Part shown: positions 17,301 to 24,695 of the stretch, in pieces
How positions within the stretch are numbered: the stretch's first letter is position 1
How the letters are laid out: each line of letters starts with the position of its first letter
The notes under the pieces: model-generated
Told to the model about the DNA's origin: nothing
Databases searched by the model: none
The model's input: the letters and a program-made list of their open reading frames with translations, nothing else
NCBI RefSeq assembly: GCF_001921205.1
Contig: NZ_MSIE01000068.1
Span: 1 to 57,322, forward strand
Length of the DNA stretch: 57,322 bases
Reading direction: 5' to 3'
Source: Actinophytocola xanthii
GTDB lineage: Bacteria; Actinomycetota; Actinomycetes; Mycobacteriales; Pseudonocardiaceae
Program-made: the position numbers and the translations under genes

Positions 17301-18270
17301 GGCACAGCTCCTCCTCGGTCATCGGGCCGACCGTGACCTGGTTGTCCTGCAGCGCCGCCGCCAGCACCGGCCAGTGCAGCGCGTCGGGGTAGAAGTCGGC
17401 CCGCATGCCGGCGACCACGCGCAGCGCGTCGTCGTGCGGCTCGGACAGCTCGGCGAGTGCGCGGAGGAACGCCTCCTGCTCGGCGAGGTCGGCCCCGGTG
17501 CTCGTGAAGACCTCCTCGAACTGGTCGACGACCAGGAGCAGCTGCCCGGGAACCGACCGCCGCAGCCGGCGCGCGACCAGTGCGGGGTCGTCGCGGAGCT
17601 CGGCCTCGAGGGTGTCCGGCGCCGCGTCGGCCACCAGCGCGAGCTGGGCGGACAGCGCGGAGGTCGGCCGTCGCCCGGGGGTCAGCAGCAGCCCCTGCCA
17701 CCGGCCGGGCGCCCGGTGGCCGTTCCCGCACAGCGCCGGGACCAGACCGGCGCGCAACAGCGACGACTTCCCCGACCCGGACGAGCCGACGGCGACGACC
17801 ATCCCCGGCGACCCGGAGGTGACCCGCAGTACCAGCGTCTCGGTCAGCCGGGAGCGGCCGAAGAACCAGTCCGCGTGCTCGGCCTGGAACGGTTCGAGGC
17901 CCCGGTACGGCGTGGGCGCGTCGCTGCGCTGGTGCCCCAACGGCCGCCGCAACCGCAGCCAGCAGGCCAGCCACTCCTCGACCTGGTCGTCGTCGCCGAC
18001 GCCGCAGCTGGCGAGCAGCCGCAGGAACAGGTCCCGCTGCGAGAGCGTGGGGAGGTGGCGGCCGGTGCACCACCCGCTGACGGTGCCCAGGGGAACCCCG
18101 ACCCGCCGCGCGAGGTCCCGCACGGTGAGGCCGGCCGCCTCCCGGGTCGCCGTGAGCGCGCGACCGAAGTCGCGCTTGGTGTGAACGGCGGCGGGGCTGG
18201 GAATTTCCGGACCGCCGCCCGTCCGCCCTTCCGGCTGCTCGTGGTTCGCGACTTCTGCGGGCAAGACCAA
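14335..18270 (-). CDS. HTH-nSTAND NTPase with transmembrane segment and 14 WD40 repeats
   Basis: A 1311-residue signalling ATPase. Residues 33-85 form an XRE-like HTH (ATREAAGLTVRDLARRVGVP). Residues about 119-560 are an nSTAND1 module opening TPYRGLEPFQAEHADWFFGR, with Walker A GSSGSGKSS (162-170) and Walker B LLLVVDQFEE (244-253). Residues 574-594 form one membrane helix, followed by ERNLAVSRQVAGTATRLADSDPALAAQLAVAA. I count 14 WD repeats (about 650-1280), each ending in an LWD-type motif, enough for two seven-bladed propellers, then a Cys-containing tail. The first possible start is TTG 18270; TTG 18264 has better spacing (seven bases) from AGGGG. STAND proteins oligomerise on ligand sensing; with no effector domain, the propellers probably bind the trigger and the HTH or a partner gives the output. 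Confidence 0.9.
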   Translation of the reverse strand: MVLPAEVANHEQPEGRTGGGPEIPSPAAVHTKRDFGRALTATREAAGLTVRDLARRVGVPLGTVSGWCTGRHLPTLSQRDLFLRLLASCGVGDDDQVEEWLACWLRLRRPLGHQRSDAPTPYRGLEPFQAEHADWFFGRSRLTETLVLRVTSGSPGMVVAVGSSGSGKSSLLRAGLVPALCGNGHRAPGRWQGLLLTPGRRPTSALSAQLALVADAAPDTLEAELRDDPALVARRLRRSVPGQLLLVVDQFEEVFTSTGADLAEQEAFLRALAELSEPHDDALRVVAGMRADFYPDALHWPVLAAALQDNQVTVGPMTEEELCQAIVEPARRAGMDIESGLIDVLLRDLAPAGALGGRRDTGALPLLSHALLATWEQGRRSRMSLEDYRATGGIDGAIAKTAEDVFTGLSEQERTLVRQLFLRLVHVGDNTPDTRRRVALEELAGGLDDDRDVRIRELLGRYVDRRLISADVDGVEISHEALLESWPRLREWIDTDRTGHRLHRRLTEAARGWQEAERDPDALYRGVRLDATTDWVGRQDHRDELNQLEQEFIDASVTADRAERLRERRRTRRLRWLAAALAALLLVSGAATLYSVEQRAAADRERNLAVSRQVAGTATRLADSDPALAAQLAVAAYRIAPTVEATSALLAAAGRPAVSRMVRPGGARQAVAVNPAGTMLAAAGASDSDTAVLLWDLADPARPRMLDARLTGHTDSVYAVAFSADGATLATGSADGTVRLWDVADPARARPIGRPLTGPGDRVLAVEFTSDGTTLAVGSRDTTLRLWDVRDRENPVPRGQPLTGATGAVQSIAFTPGGDLMALADAGGAVRLWDLRDRPRFLGSPLTVSSRVNTVAFSPDGATLAAGSNDSAIRLFSMADPARPVPIGTLTDATGWVNAITFSADGKLLAAANASARVQLWDLTTQRLRLDLPHAAPTTAVAFRDEDRVLYTNGADGVARRWLVPGPVLPTEGREITGLAFHPDRPLLIDAGVDLRLWDVTERDRPVPLGPVVSGAPEYDRMTGAVALHPDGDVLAAATRSGNAILLWDIGRPDRPRRLPARLTGQTGLIEHLGFSHGGDLLASSGDDGRVRLWDISDLARPKPLAALDPGVGFVYASAFTSDDRTLIAVAQGGFAALWDVRDPRRPQPLGTVQVAPDDARSLSISPDDTTLAVGVANSTVEMWDITNPRRPSRAAPPVAGPDGIVHALAFSPDGSVLAGGAGAGQTWLWRLTDRHRLDRVAILSASTTSTWALRFAPGGHLLASASGDVHLWDTDPARAIRRVCANTGDPITGSEWAEHIPDAPYRRICP

Positions 18271-18512
18271 TCCCCTAGTTCGCGTGGACCGCGCTCACTG
18301 TACGGACTTGTGCGGACCTGTCAATCGGCCTTTCAGGGCGTCGCGGGAACTGGTCGACTGGGTGCGCACCAAGGGGGAGCGCCGCCGGCTCGCTGGGAGA
18401 ACAGCCCGGTCCGCACACCGGCGAAGGCCGTACGGACCGATTTCCCGCGGATCGGCGCGACGGCGGGCCGGCGACGCGGTTCCCGGTTTTCGCGGAATAT
18501 CCAGGGGGATTT

Positions 18513-19301
18513 ATGCGCACGAAAAAAACGATCATTCGTTCCGCGCTGGTCGCGGTGACGACGCTCGGGCTGTTACTCGGCTCCGTGGTCGCCGCCGCCG
18601 CGGCGACCAGTCACGGGACGGTCACCCACGCCGACGGCGCGCCCGCGGGCGAGGTGTGGTTCAACTCGGGCAACCACGCCGCGCACGCCGGTCACCCCGA
18701 GCACGGGTTCAACTCCTTCACGATCAAGGACCTGTTCTGCGGCGACGGCTGGGGGATCGGCGTCGAGTGGCGGCTCAGCGACGGCGTGTTCACCCACCAG
18801 AGCGCCGGCGACTGCGAGCCGGTGGAACTCACCTACGAGACGGGGCAGGCGATCAACATCGTGGTCGACTTCAACTGGCGGCCCTACATGTGGGCCGTGG
18901 ACGGACTGCACGAGACCGAGTACGGAAGCTGGTCCACCGACTGGATGGGCTCGGACTCGACCGAGGGCGACACCGACCTGTTCACCAGGACCAGCGTGTA
19001 CAACGACGTCCTGGGCGAGGGCCACACGTTCACGGCCAGCATGTGGCCGACCGCGCTCGCCCGCGTGATCGGCGCCGGTGCCACGCCCGCGATGTGGCGC
19101 GACCTCCAGGAGCGCACCCCCCTGCCCTCGTCGCTGAGCGAGGAGCGGCGGGAGTCGCTCTACAAGCAGCTCTGGTGCCATGCCGCGTACGGCCGGCTCC
19201 CTCAGCTCGGCGGCCCGACCTGGGACATCGAGGCCGAGCGCCCCAACATCTCGTGGTGGCGGGTGGCCGCCCAGGTCGCCGACCACGGGTGCAACTGGTG
19301 A
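18513..19301 (+). CDS. Secreted protein with DUF2599-like C-terminus
   Basis: A 262-residue exported protein with a clear Sec signal peptide: basic MRTKKTIIRS, a hydrophobic core and cleavage near VAAAAAT (about residue 32). AGGGGGA precedes the ATG. The mature part is rich in Trp, Asp and Gly. The last 45 residues, with CHAAYGRLPQLGGPTWDIEA, RPNISWW and a closing DHGCNW, resemble the DUF2599 tail of secreted actinobacterial proteins, with two cysteines likely bonded. An internal FCGDGWGIGVEWRLSDGVF segment has no assignment. It is monocistronic, transcribed away from the nSTAND gene and ends at a strong hairpin. No function can be given. Confidence 0.7.
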   Translation: MRTKKTIIRSALVAVTTLGLLLGSVVAAAAATSHGTVTHADGAPAGEVWFNSGNHAAHAGHPEHGFNSFTIKDLFCGDGWGIGVEWRLSDGVFTHQSAGDCEPVELTYETGQAINIVVDFNWRPYMWAVDGLHETEYGSWSTDWMGSDSTEGDTDLFTRTSVYNDVLGEGHTFTASMWPTALARVIGAGATPAMWRDLQERTPLPSSLSEERRESLYKQLWCHAAYGRLPQLGGPTWDIEAERPNISWWRVAAQVADHGCNW

Positions 19302-19334
19302 CGCCTCCTCCGCCAGGAGCGCGACACCGGTGAG

Positions 19335-19374
19335 CCGTAGCGCGTCGGGCCCCGTCACCCCCGGCGCGCTACGG
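19335..19374. terminator. Bidirectional terminator hairpin
   Basis: A ten-base perfect stem, CCGTAGCGCG and CGCGCTACGG, with a 20-base loop lies between the converging secreted-protein gene and PASTA lipoprotein gene. It includes the TAG stop codon of the latter. It would serve both strands. Confidence 0.6.
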
Positions 19375-19722
19375 GCATGTCTCCTCGGCCTTCACCGCAC
19401 CGAAGTCGATCCGGGTGTCGGTGGTGATGCGCGTGCCGGGGGCGACGTTCTGCGTGCAGACGATCCAGTCGCCGTCCAGGACCTGGGCTCGGTCCTGGCC
19501 CGTCGCGTCGTGGGAGTCGGTGACGAGGAGCTGTCCCCCGGTGAGGCGCTGGATCTCGTCCTGCGCCTCCTGCAGGGTCGAGCCGACGACGTCCGGCATC
19601 GTCCACGGCGCTGCCTCCGGGTCCGGTGGGCTGGTGGTGGTTTCGGTGGGAGCCACGCCCTCACAACCGGCCAGGACGACCGCCGTGAGCGCGGCGACTA
19701 CGACACGCACCCAGTACCTCAT
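19369..19722 (-). CDS. PASTA-domain lipoprotein
   Basis: A 117-residue lipoprotein. The signal peptide ends in lipobox LAGC (Cys about residue 20), then a Thr/Pro linker, then one PASTA domain: MPDVVGSTLQEAQDEIQRL, VLDGDWIVCTQNVAPGTRI and a final strand. PASTA domains bind peptidoglycan fragments or act as extracellular interaction modules. The Cys in IVCTQN and the one near the C-terminus are commonly paired in small actinobacterial PASTA lipoproteins. It appears monocistronic and converges with the secreted-protein gene. Confidence 0.85.
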   Translation of the reverse strand: MRYWVRVVVAALTAVVLAGCEGVAPTETTTSPPDPEAAPWTMPDVVGSTLQEAQDEIQRLTGGQLLVTDSHDATGQDRAQVLDGDWIVCTQNVAPGTRITTDTRIDFGAVKAEETCP

Positions 19723-19767
19723 CCCTCCTTTTTACGACGTGGCAAGGAAGAACACCACACGAGCAGG

Positions 19768-20790
19768 TCACCGCGCCGCGGCGACCGCCTCGATCTCGCG
19801 CAGCAGAGCGGTTTTCCGCTCCTCGCCGAGGAACGAGGCGCGCACGGCGTTCGCCGCCAGCCCGGCGAGCTCGGCCCGTCCCAGGCCGAGCTCGGTGGCC
19901 ACCGCGAGGTACTCCCCCTCCAGCGTCGCGCCGAACATCGGCGGGTCGTCGGTGTTGAGCGTGACGACGACGCCGTGGTCGAGCATGCGGCGCACCGGGT
20001 GCGCCGCGATCGAGGGCACCTGGCGGGTGGCGACGTTGGAGGTCGGGCAGACCTCCAGCGGGATGCGGTGCTCGGCGAGGTAGGCCAACAGCGCCGGGTC
20101 CGCGGTGGCGCTGGTGCCGTGACCGATCCGCTCCGCACCCAGGTCGTGCAGCGCGGCCCAGACGGTCGCCGGGCCGGTGGTCTCCCCGGCGTGCGGGACG
20201 CTGTGCAGGCCGGCCTCGCGGGCCGCGGTGAAGAACGGCTCGAACATCGCCCGGCCGACGCCCACCTCCGGACCGCCGAGGCCGAAGGCGACCAGGCCCT
20301 CCGGCCGTTCCCGCAGTGCGAACAGCAGCGTCTCCCGGCCGGCGCGGACCCCTTTCTCGCCGGGGATGTCGAAGCACCAGGCCAGGTCCACCCCGTGCTC
20401 GACCGCGGCGAGCGCACGCCCCTCGGTCAGCCCGGAGAGCAGCTCCTCGCCCGCCATGCCGTCCAGGAGGTGGTTGTACGGGGTGACGGTCACCTCGGCG
20501 TACCGGACGTTCTGCCGCGCCAGCTCGGCGGCGAGCCCGGTGACGAGCAGCCGGATGTCGTGCCGGTCGGTGAGCATCGACTGGACGGCCCAGTAGACCC
20601 GGAGGAAGTGGTCGAAGTCCCGGAACGCGTAGAAGCGCTCGAGCTCCGCCCGGTCGGTGGGCACGCCGGCCGCCGGATGGCGCCGCGCCAGAGCGAGGAC
20701 CGTGTCGACGCTCGCCGAGCCGACCAGGTGGACGTGCAGCTCGACCTTGGGCAGGGCATGGACGAACGAACGCAGGCTGTCGCCGGACAT
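19768..20790 (-). CDS. add: Adenosine deaminase family protein
   Basis: A 340-residue metal-dependent deaminase. Metal and catalytic residues are visible: KVELHVHLVGS (two His), SVPHAGETT (His and the proton-shuttling Glu), RIGHGTSA (His) and VTLNTDDPPMFGATL (Asp pair). The family converts adenosine or deoxyadenosine to inosine. The LVGS in place of the common LEGS and the NTDDPPMFG tail are shared with actinobacterial paralogues, some of which prefer adenine or aminodeoxyfutalosine, so substrate preference is not certain. MSGDSLRSFVHALPK is a normal N-terminus. Confidence 0.85.
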   Translation of the reverse strand: MSGDSLRSFVHALPKVELHVHLVGSASVDTVLALARRHPAAGVPTDRAELERFYAFRDFDHFLRVYWAVQSMLTDRHDIRLLVTGLAAELARQNVRYAEVTVTPYNHLLDGMAGEELLSGLTEGRALAAVEHGVDLAWCFDIPGEKGVRAGRETLLFALRERPEGLVAFGLGGPEVGVGRAMFEPFFTAAREAGLHSVPHAGETTGPATVWAALHDLGAERIGHGTSATADPALLAYLAEHRIPLEVCPTSNVATRQVPSIAAHPVRRMLDHGVVVTLNTDDPPMFGATLEGEYLAVATELGLGRAELAGLAANAVRASFLGEERKTALLREIEAVAAAR

Positions 20791-20847
20791 GGGTGTGCTC
20801 CCTGAGGGGTTCGCGTGGACGTGACGGGACGAGGACGAACCGGCGGG

Positions 20848-20916
20848 TCAGGGAGCGAGGTCGCCGCGTTCGGTGTCCGCCCCGTAGAGGGGCAGCTTGA
20901 AGTCCGTCACGCCCAC
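20848..20916 (-). CDS. Possible 22-residue ORF between ltrA and add
   Basis: In the 167-bp gap between two minus-strand genes, a frame opening at clustered GTG codons (20910, 20916) encodes about 20-22 residues: TDFKLPLYGAD then TERGDLAP. The codons follow the strong third-position G/C preference of real genes here, unlike random gap sequence. I do not recognise it. It could be a tiny protein, an upstream leader of add, or coincidence. Confidence 0.25.
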   Translation of the reverse strand: MGVTDFKLPLYGADTERGDLAP

Positions 20917-20957
20917 ACCGTAGCCCACACCCCGGTGCGACGTCAGCGGTCTGGTCC

Positions 20958-22073
20958 TCAGGCGCGGGCCGGCCGGCGGCGTACCCGGAGCAGCTCGACC
21001 ACGTTGAGGCCGACGACGGCGGCCGCGAGCAGCAGGACCGCGCCCAGCGCGGGCAGCACCCAGGCGACCGAGAGCAGGGCCAGCACGACGGCCGCGGCCA
21101 CGAGCCTGGTGGTCGACACGAGACGGAACATCATCCAGCGGGTGTAGCCGAACGTCGCCAGGAACAGTGCCGCACCGCCGTAGAGCAGGCCCAGGTAGGC
21201 CCAGTCGAGGTGGTGGGTGGGCTCGGCGACCGCCTCCTCCATGCCGACCGCGATGGCCACGATCGCCCCGATGAACACCACATGGCCGTAGGACAGGACG
21301 TGCCGGGTGATGGTCAGCTGCACCGCGGCCGTGCTCAGCGCGTGCCTCATGGCGTCGTTGGCGAAGTGGAAGTAGACCCACCACAGCGCGCAGGACAGCA
21401 GGAACGCGGCGATCGCCGAGGACAGCGTCGCCACCCCGACCGGCTCCCCGGAGTTGGCCACCGGAGCGCCGACCGCGACGACCGACTCGCCCAGCGCGAT
21501 CAGGACGAACAGGCCGAACCGTTCGGTCAGGTGGCGGGCGTCGAAGTGCATCGCGGCGAGCCTGCGCCGCAGCAGCGACGGCACCGCCAGGTCGAGCAGC
21601 GCGCCGGCCAGCCAGAGGATCTCCCTGGCCGGCCCGTCCAGCAACGCACCCAGCACCAGCAGCGGCCCGGTGAGCACGATGCTGACCGTGAACGGCTGGA
21701 GCCTCAACAGCTCCCCGCGGAACGCGAACACGCCGTAGACCAGGCGCGCCGCCCAGTAGGCGCCGGCGAACAGCAGACCGCGGTCGTCGTAGGCGTACGG
21801 CACGGCGAACGCCATCACCAGGCCGCACATCGCCACGAAGAAGATCGCGATCCGCTCCGCCGGGCGCTCCAGGTCGCGCTGGTTGGCCTGCATGGTCGTC
21901 CCCACCCAGACCCAGTAGAGCGGCAGGAACAACACTACGGTGGCACCGACACCGGACCAGGAGTGGTCCTCGTGCAGCACCGCCGTGAGCTGGGTGATGG
22001 CGAACACGAACACCAGGTCGAAGAACAGCTCCGCCCAGCTGACCCGCTTGCCCTCGGCCTCCACGTCGCTCAC
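20958..22073 (-). CDS. Low temperature requirement A (LtrA) family membrane protein
   Basis: A 371-residue integral membrane protein with about ten helices. The opening VSWAELFFDLVFVFAITQLT is the defining LtrA motif. ARHLTERFGLFVLIALGESVVAVG, with the conserved ERFG and GES, marks the centre, and LLLAAAVVGLNVVELLRVRRR the end. The family name comes from a Listeria cold-growth phenotype; the molecular function is unknown. The GTG at 22073 directly precedes SDVEAEGKR. Confidence 0.88.
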   Translation of the reverse strand: MSDVEAEGKRVSWAELFFDLVFVFAITQLTAVLHEDHSWSGVGATVVLFLPLYWVWVGTTMQANQRDLERPAERIAIFFVAMCGLVMAFAVPYAYDDRGLLFAGAYWAARLVYGVFAFRGELLRLQPFTVSIVLTGPLLVLGALLDGPAREILWLAGALLDLAVPSLLRRRLAAMHFDARHLTERFGLFVLIALGESVVAVGAPVANSGEPVGVATLSSAIAAFLLSCALWWVYFHFANDAMRHALSTAAVQLTITRHVLSYGHVVFIGAIVAIAVGMEEAVAEPTHHLDWAYLGLLYGGAALFLATFGYTRWMMFRLVSTTRLVAAAVVLALLSVAWVLPALGAVLLLAAAVVGLNVVELLRVRRRPARA

Positions 22074-22170
22074 GCGGACAGCTTAAGGTGCTGATCACCG
22101 CCGCTCGAACACGGAGCGCCGCACAGACGCGCGCCGATCTCCGGCACGTCGTCCCGGCCGCGACGCGAAC

Positions 22171-22186
22171 CGGTCCGGCCGGACCG
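22171..22186. terminator. Palindrome downstream of the PAS kinase gene
   Basis: A 16-base perfect palindrome, CGGTCCGGCCGGACCG, lies 30 bases past the stop of the PAS histidine kinase and upstream of ltrA. It may terminate the kinase transcript or be an operator; symmetry alone does not decide. Confidence 0.3.
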
Positions 22187-22215
22187 TACCCCTGCGGATG
22201 TCGCGGCTCCCGCGG

Positions 22216-24105
22216 TCAGCCTGGTACGTCGGGCCCCAGGGTGAAGAAGAACGTCGCTCCCCGCCCTGGTTCCGCGTCGGCCCAGATCTTGCCGCCGTGG
22301 CGGTGCACGATGCGGGCGACGAGCGCCAGGCCGATCCCGGTTCCCTCGAAGTCCTCGGCGCGGTGCATGCGCTGGAACACCTGGAACAGCTTGTCCGCGT
22401 AGCGCATGTCGAAGCCGACCCCGTTGTCGCGGACGAAGTAGACCGGGACGCCATGCTCGCGGGTGGCTCCGACCTCGACCCGGGCCGGGGACCGCATGCG
22501 GGAGTACTTGATCGCGTTGCCGAGCAGGTTGCCGAAGACATGCCGCAGCAGTCGGGGATCCGCCTCGGCGAGCGGCAGGTCGGCCACGGTGAGGTCGACC
22601 TCCCGGCCGTCCCGTTCCGGCGCGAGCTCCTCCCAGATGGTCCTGGCGAGCGCGGCGAGGTCGACCGAGGTCCGCACGAGTGCCTGGCGCTGGAGGTTGG
22701 AGAACGCGAGCAGGCCGTCGATCAGCTGCCCCATCTGCTTGGCACCGGCGCGGATCTTGCCCAGGTAGCGCCGGCCCTCCTCGTCGAGCGCGTCGACCGC
22801 AGTGCGCTCCAGGACCTTCGCGAAACCGTCGATCGCGCGCAGCGGGGCGCGCAGGTCGTGGGAGACGCTGTAGGAGAACGTCTCGAGCTCGTCGTTGGTC
22901 GCCTTCAGCACCGCCGCCTGCGCGGTCAGGGCCGCGGTGCGCTCGTCCACGCGCGACTCCAGCTCGTTGTTGGCCTCGCGCAGGTCGGTGTTGAGCGCCT
23001 CGATCTCGCGGTGGGCACGGCGGCGGCCGGTGATGTCCCGGATCGCGGCCGACACGATCCGGCCCTCCTTCGTCACCAGCGTGCTCAGGCTGACCTCCAC
23101 CGGGAACTCGGTCCCCTCCCGGTGCCGGGCACTCAGCTCGAGGCCGGCACCCATCGGCCTGGTGCGCGGGTGAGCGGCGAAGCTCTCCCGGTGGTGGGCG
23201 TGGCGCTTCCGGATGTGCAGGGGCAGCAGCATCTCCATCCGCTGGCCGATCAGCTCGGCCCGGGAGTACCCGAACAGGGCCTCCGCCTGGAGGTTCGCGA
23301 ACACCATCCTGCCGTCCGGGTCGACCCCGATCATGGCGTCGGGCGCGCTGTCCAGCAGCCCGCGGAACTTCGCCTCCGCGTTCTCGCGCTCGCTCTCGTC
23401 GTGGATGATCGTGACGAAGTTGCTCACCCCGCCGTCGGCGTCGTGCACGGGCGTGACGGTGCCGAGCGCCGAGAAGCACCCGCCGTCCTTGCGCCGCACC
23501 TCCCCGGCGAGCTGCATCGGGCCGCACCAGGCAGCCGCCAGCACCTCGTCGAACCCACCGTCCTCGGCGGCGACCGGCGCGAACAGGCTCGCGTAGGGAC
23601 GGCCGATCGCCTCCGCCTCGCTGTAGCCGGTGAGCCGTTCGGCGCTGGCCGACCAGTTCATGACCCGGCCGTCGGGGGCGAGGATGTTGATGGCGTAGTC
23701 CTCGGTGCCGTTGAGGATCAGCCACAGCTGCTTCTCGGCCACGCGGAGGTCGTTCTCCGCGATCCTGCGCTCGGTGATGTCGTCGTTGATCTCCACCACG
23801 GAGACGACCCGCCCGCCCTCCCGGCGCGCGACCTGCCGGCTGCTGACCACGATCGGGGTGCCGTCCGGACGGTGGTGGACGAGCTCGCCGCACCACTGCC
23901 CGGTGGTCTCGAGCTGGCGCTGGACCTCCTCGCGGGACACCGGGAACGTCGTCCCGAGCACGTCGTGGACGACCTGTCCGAGCAGCTCCTCGGGTCTCCG
24001 TCGGTACAGCTCCACCGCGCCCTGGTTGACGTAGGTGAGCCGGCCGTCGGCGTCACGCTTGAGTACCGCGTCGTGCAGGATGTCCAGCAGGTCGTTGTCC
24101 GACAT
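22216..24105 (-). CDS. Triple-PAS sensor histidine kinase (Cph1-type kinase core)
   Basis: A 629-residue soluble kinase without transmembrane segments, so it senses a cytoplasmic signal. Three PAS domains come first (about residues 5-115, 130-245, 250-370), each ending near an ITERR/ESEREN/ITGRRR linker. A coiled coil follows (REIEALNTDLREANNELESRVDERTAAL in outline), then the HisKA H-box SYSVSHDLRAPLRAIDGF and a HATPase domain with NLLGNAIKYSR, VRDNGVGFDMRYADKLF and GTGIGLALV. FETFSYSVSHDLRAPL-type kinases resemble the output module of bacterial phytochromes, whose partners are Rcp1-like regulators; such a gene is divergent 146 bp away. ATG 24105 fits better than the GTG seven codons upstream. 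Confidence 0.9.
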   Translation of the reverse strand: MSDNDLLDILHDAVLKRDADGRLTYVNQGAVELYRRRPEELLGQVVHDVLGTTFPVSREEVQRQLETTGQWCGELVHHRPDGTPIVVSSRQVARREGGRVVSVVEINDDITERRIAENDLRVAEKQLWLILNGTEDYAINILAPDGRVMNWSASAERLTGYSEAEAIGRPYASLFAPVAAEDGGFDEVLAAAWCGPMQLAGEVRRKDGGCFSALGTVTPVHDADGGVSNFVTIIHDESERENAEAKFRGLLDSAPDAMIGVDPDGRMVFANLQAEALFGYSRAELIGQRMEMLLPLHIRKRHAHHRESFAAHPRTRPMGAGLELSARHREGTEFPVEVSLSTLVTKEGRIVSAAIRDITGRRRAHREIEALNTDLREANNELESRVDERTAALTAQAAVLKATNDELETFSYSVSHDLRAPLRAIDGFAKVLERTAVDALDEEGRRYLGKIRAGAKQMGQLIDGLLAFSNLQRQALVRTSVDLAALARTIWEELAPERDGREVDLTVADLPLAEADPRLLRHVFGNLLGNAIKYSRMRSPARVEVGATREHGVPVYFVRDNGVGFDMRYADKLFQVFQRMHRAEDFEGTGIGLALVARIVHRHGGKIWADAEPGRGATFFFTLGPDVPG

Positions 24106-24251
24106 GTCGATCCCAATCGGCAGCACCAGCGTGCCGCTGAGGCGAAATCACCCGAACGAGAACGCACCACCCCTCACCCGGCGCGCCGGCGCTGCCGATC
24201 CTGGAAGTGGTGCGCGCCCCGGCGGCCGTACGAGGGAGGAAGGGACCACGC

Positions 24252-24695
24252 ATGGCGGAGGGCGCGCCGACGGTTCTCCTGGTGGAGGACAACCCCAACG
24301 ACATGGAGCTGGCCCTGCTCGCCCTGCGCGACGGCGGAGGTGTCAGCCACGTCGACGTCGTGCGCGACGGCGTGGAGGCGCTGGACTACCTCTTCCGCCA
24401 GGGGACCTACGCCGACCGCCCGGCGGGACACGAGCCCCGCGCCGTTCTCCTCGACATCAAGCTCCCGCTGCTCAACGGCATCGACGTGCTGCAACGGCTG
24501 AAGACCGACGACCGGACGCGACACCTGCCGGTGATCATGCTGACGTCCTCGGCCCAGCGGAGCGACCTGGCCAGGTGCTACCGGCTCGGCGTCAACAGCT
24601 ACATCGTCAAACCGGTGGACATGGACACCTTCTTCGACACGATGCGGCACATCGGACACTATTGGCTGGTCCTGAACCAACCAGAGTCCCTGTGA
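24252..24695 (+). CDS. Rcp1-like single-domain response regulator
   Basis: A 147-residue REC domain with no output domain. The acidic pocket is in LLVEDNPNDMELAL, the phosphoacceptor Asp in VLLDIKLPLLNG, the switch Ser/Thr in IMLTSSAQ and the Lys in YIVKPVDMDTF. The YIVKPVDMDTFF loop and the extended C-terminal helix are typical of Rcp1-like partners of phytochrome-type kinases. GAGGAAGGGA precedes the ATG at 24252. Its stop overlaps the GTG start of the hybrid kinase gene, so the two are translated together. It probably shuttles phosphate between the divergent PAS kinase and downstream components. Confidence 0.92.
   Translation: MAEGAPTVLLVEDNPNDMELALLALRDGGGVSHVDVVRDGVEALDYLFRQGTYADRPAGHEPRAVLLDIKLPLLNGIDVLQRLKTDDRTRHLPVIMLTSSAQRSDLARCYRLGVNSYIVKPVDMDTFFDTMRHIGHYWLVLNQPESL

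Noticed and set aside
16132-18558. An 808-residue plus-strand frame opposite the nSTAND gene
   Set aside because: Low-complexity Pro/Arg/Gln-rich translation typical of antisense shadow; the minus-strand gene has clear domains.
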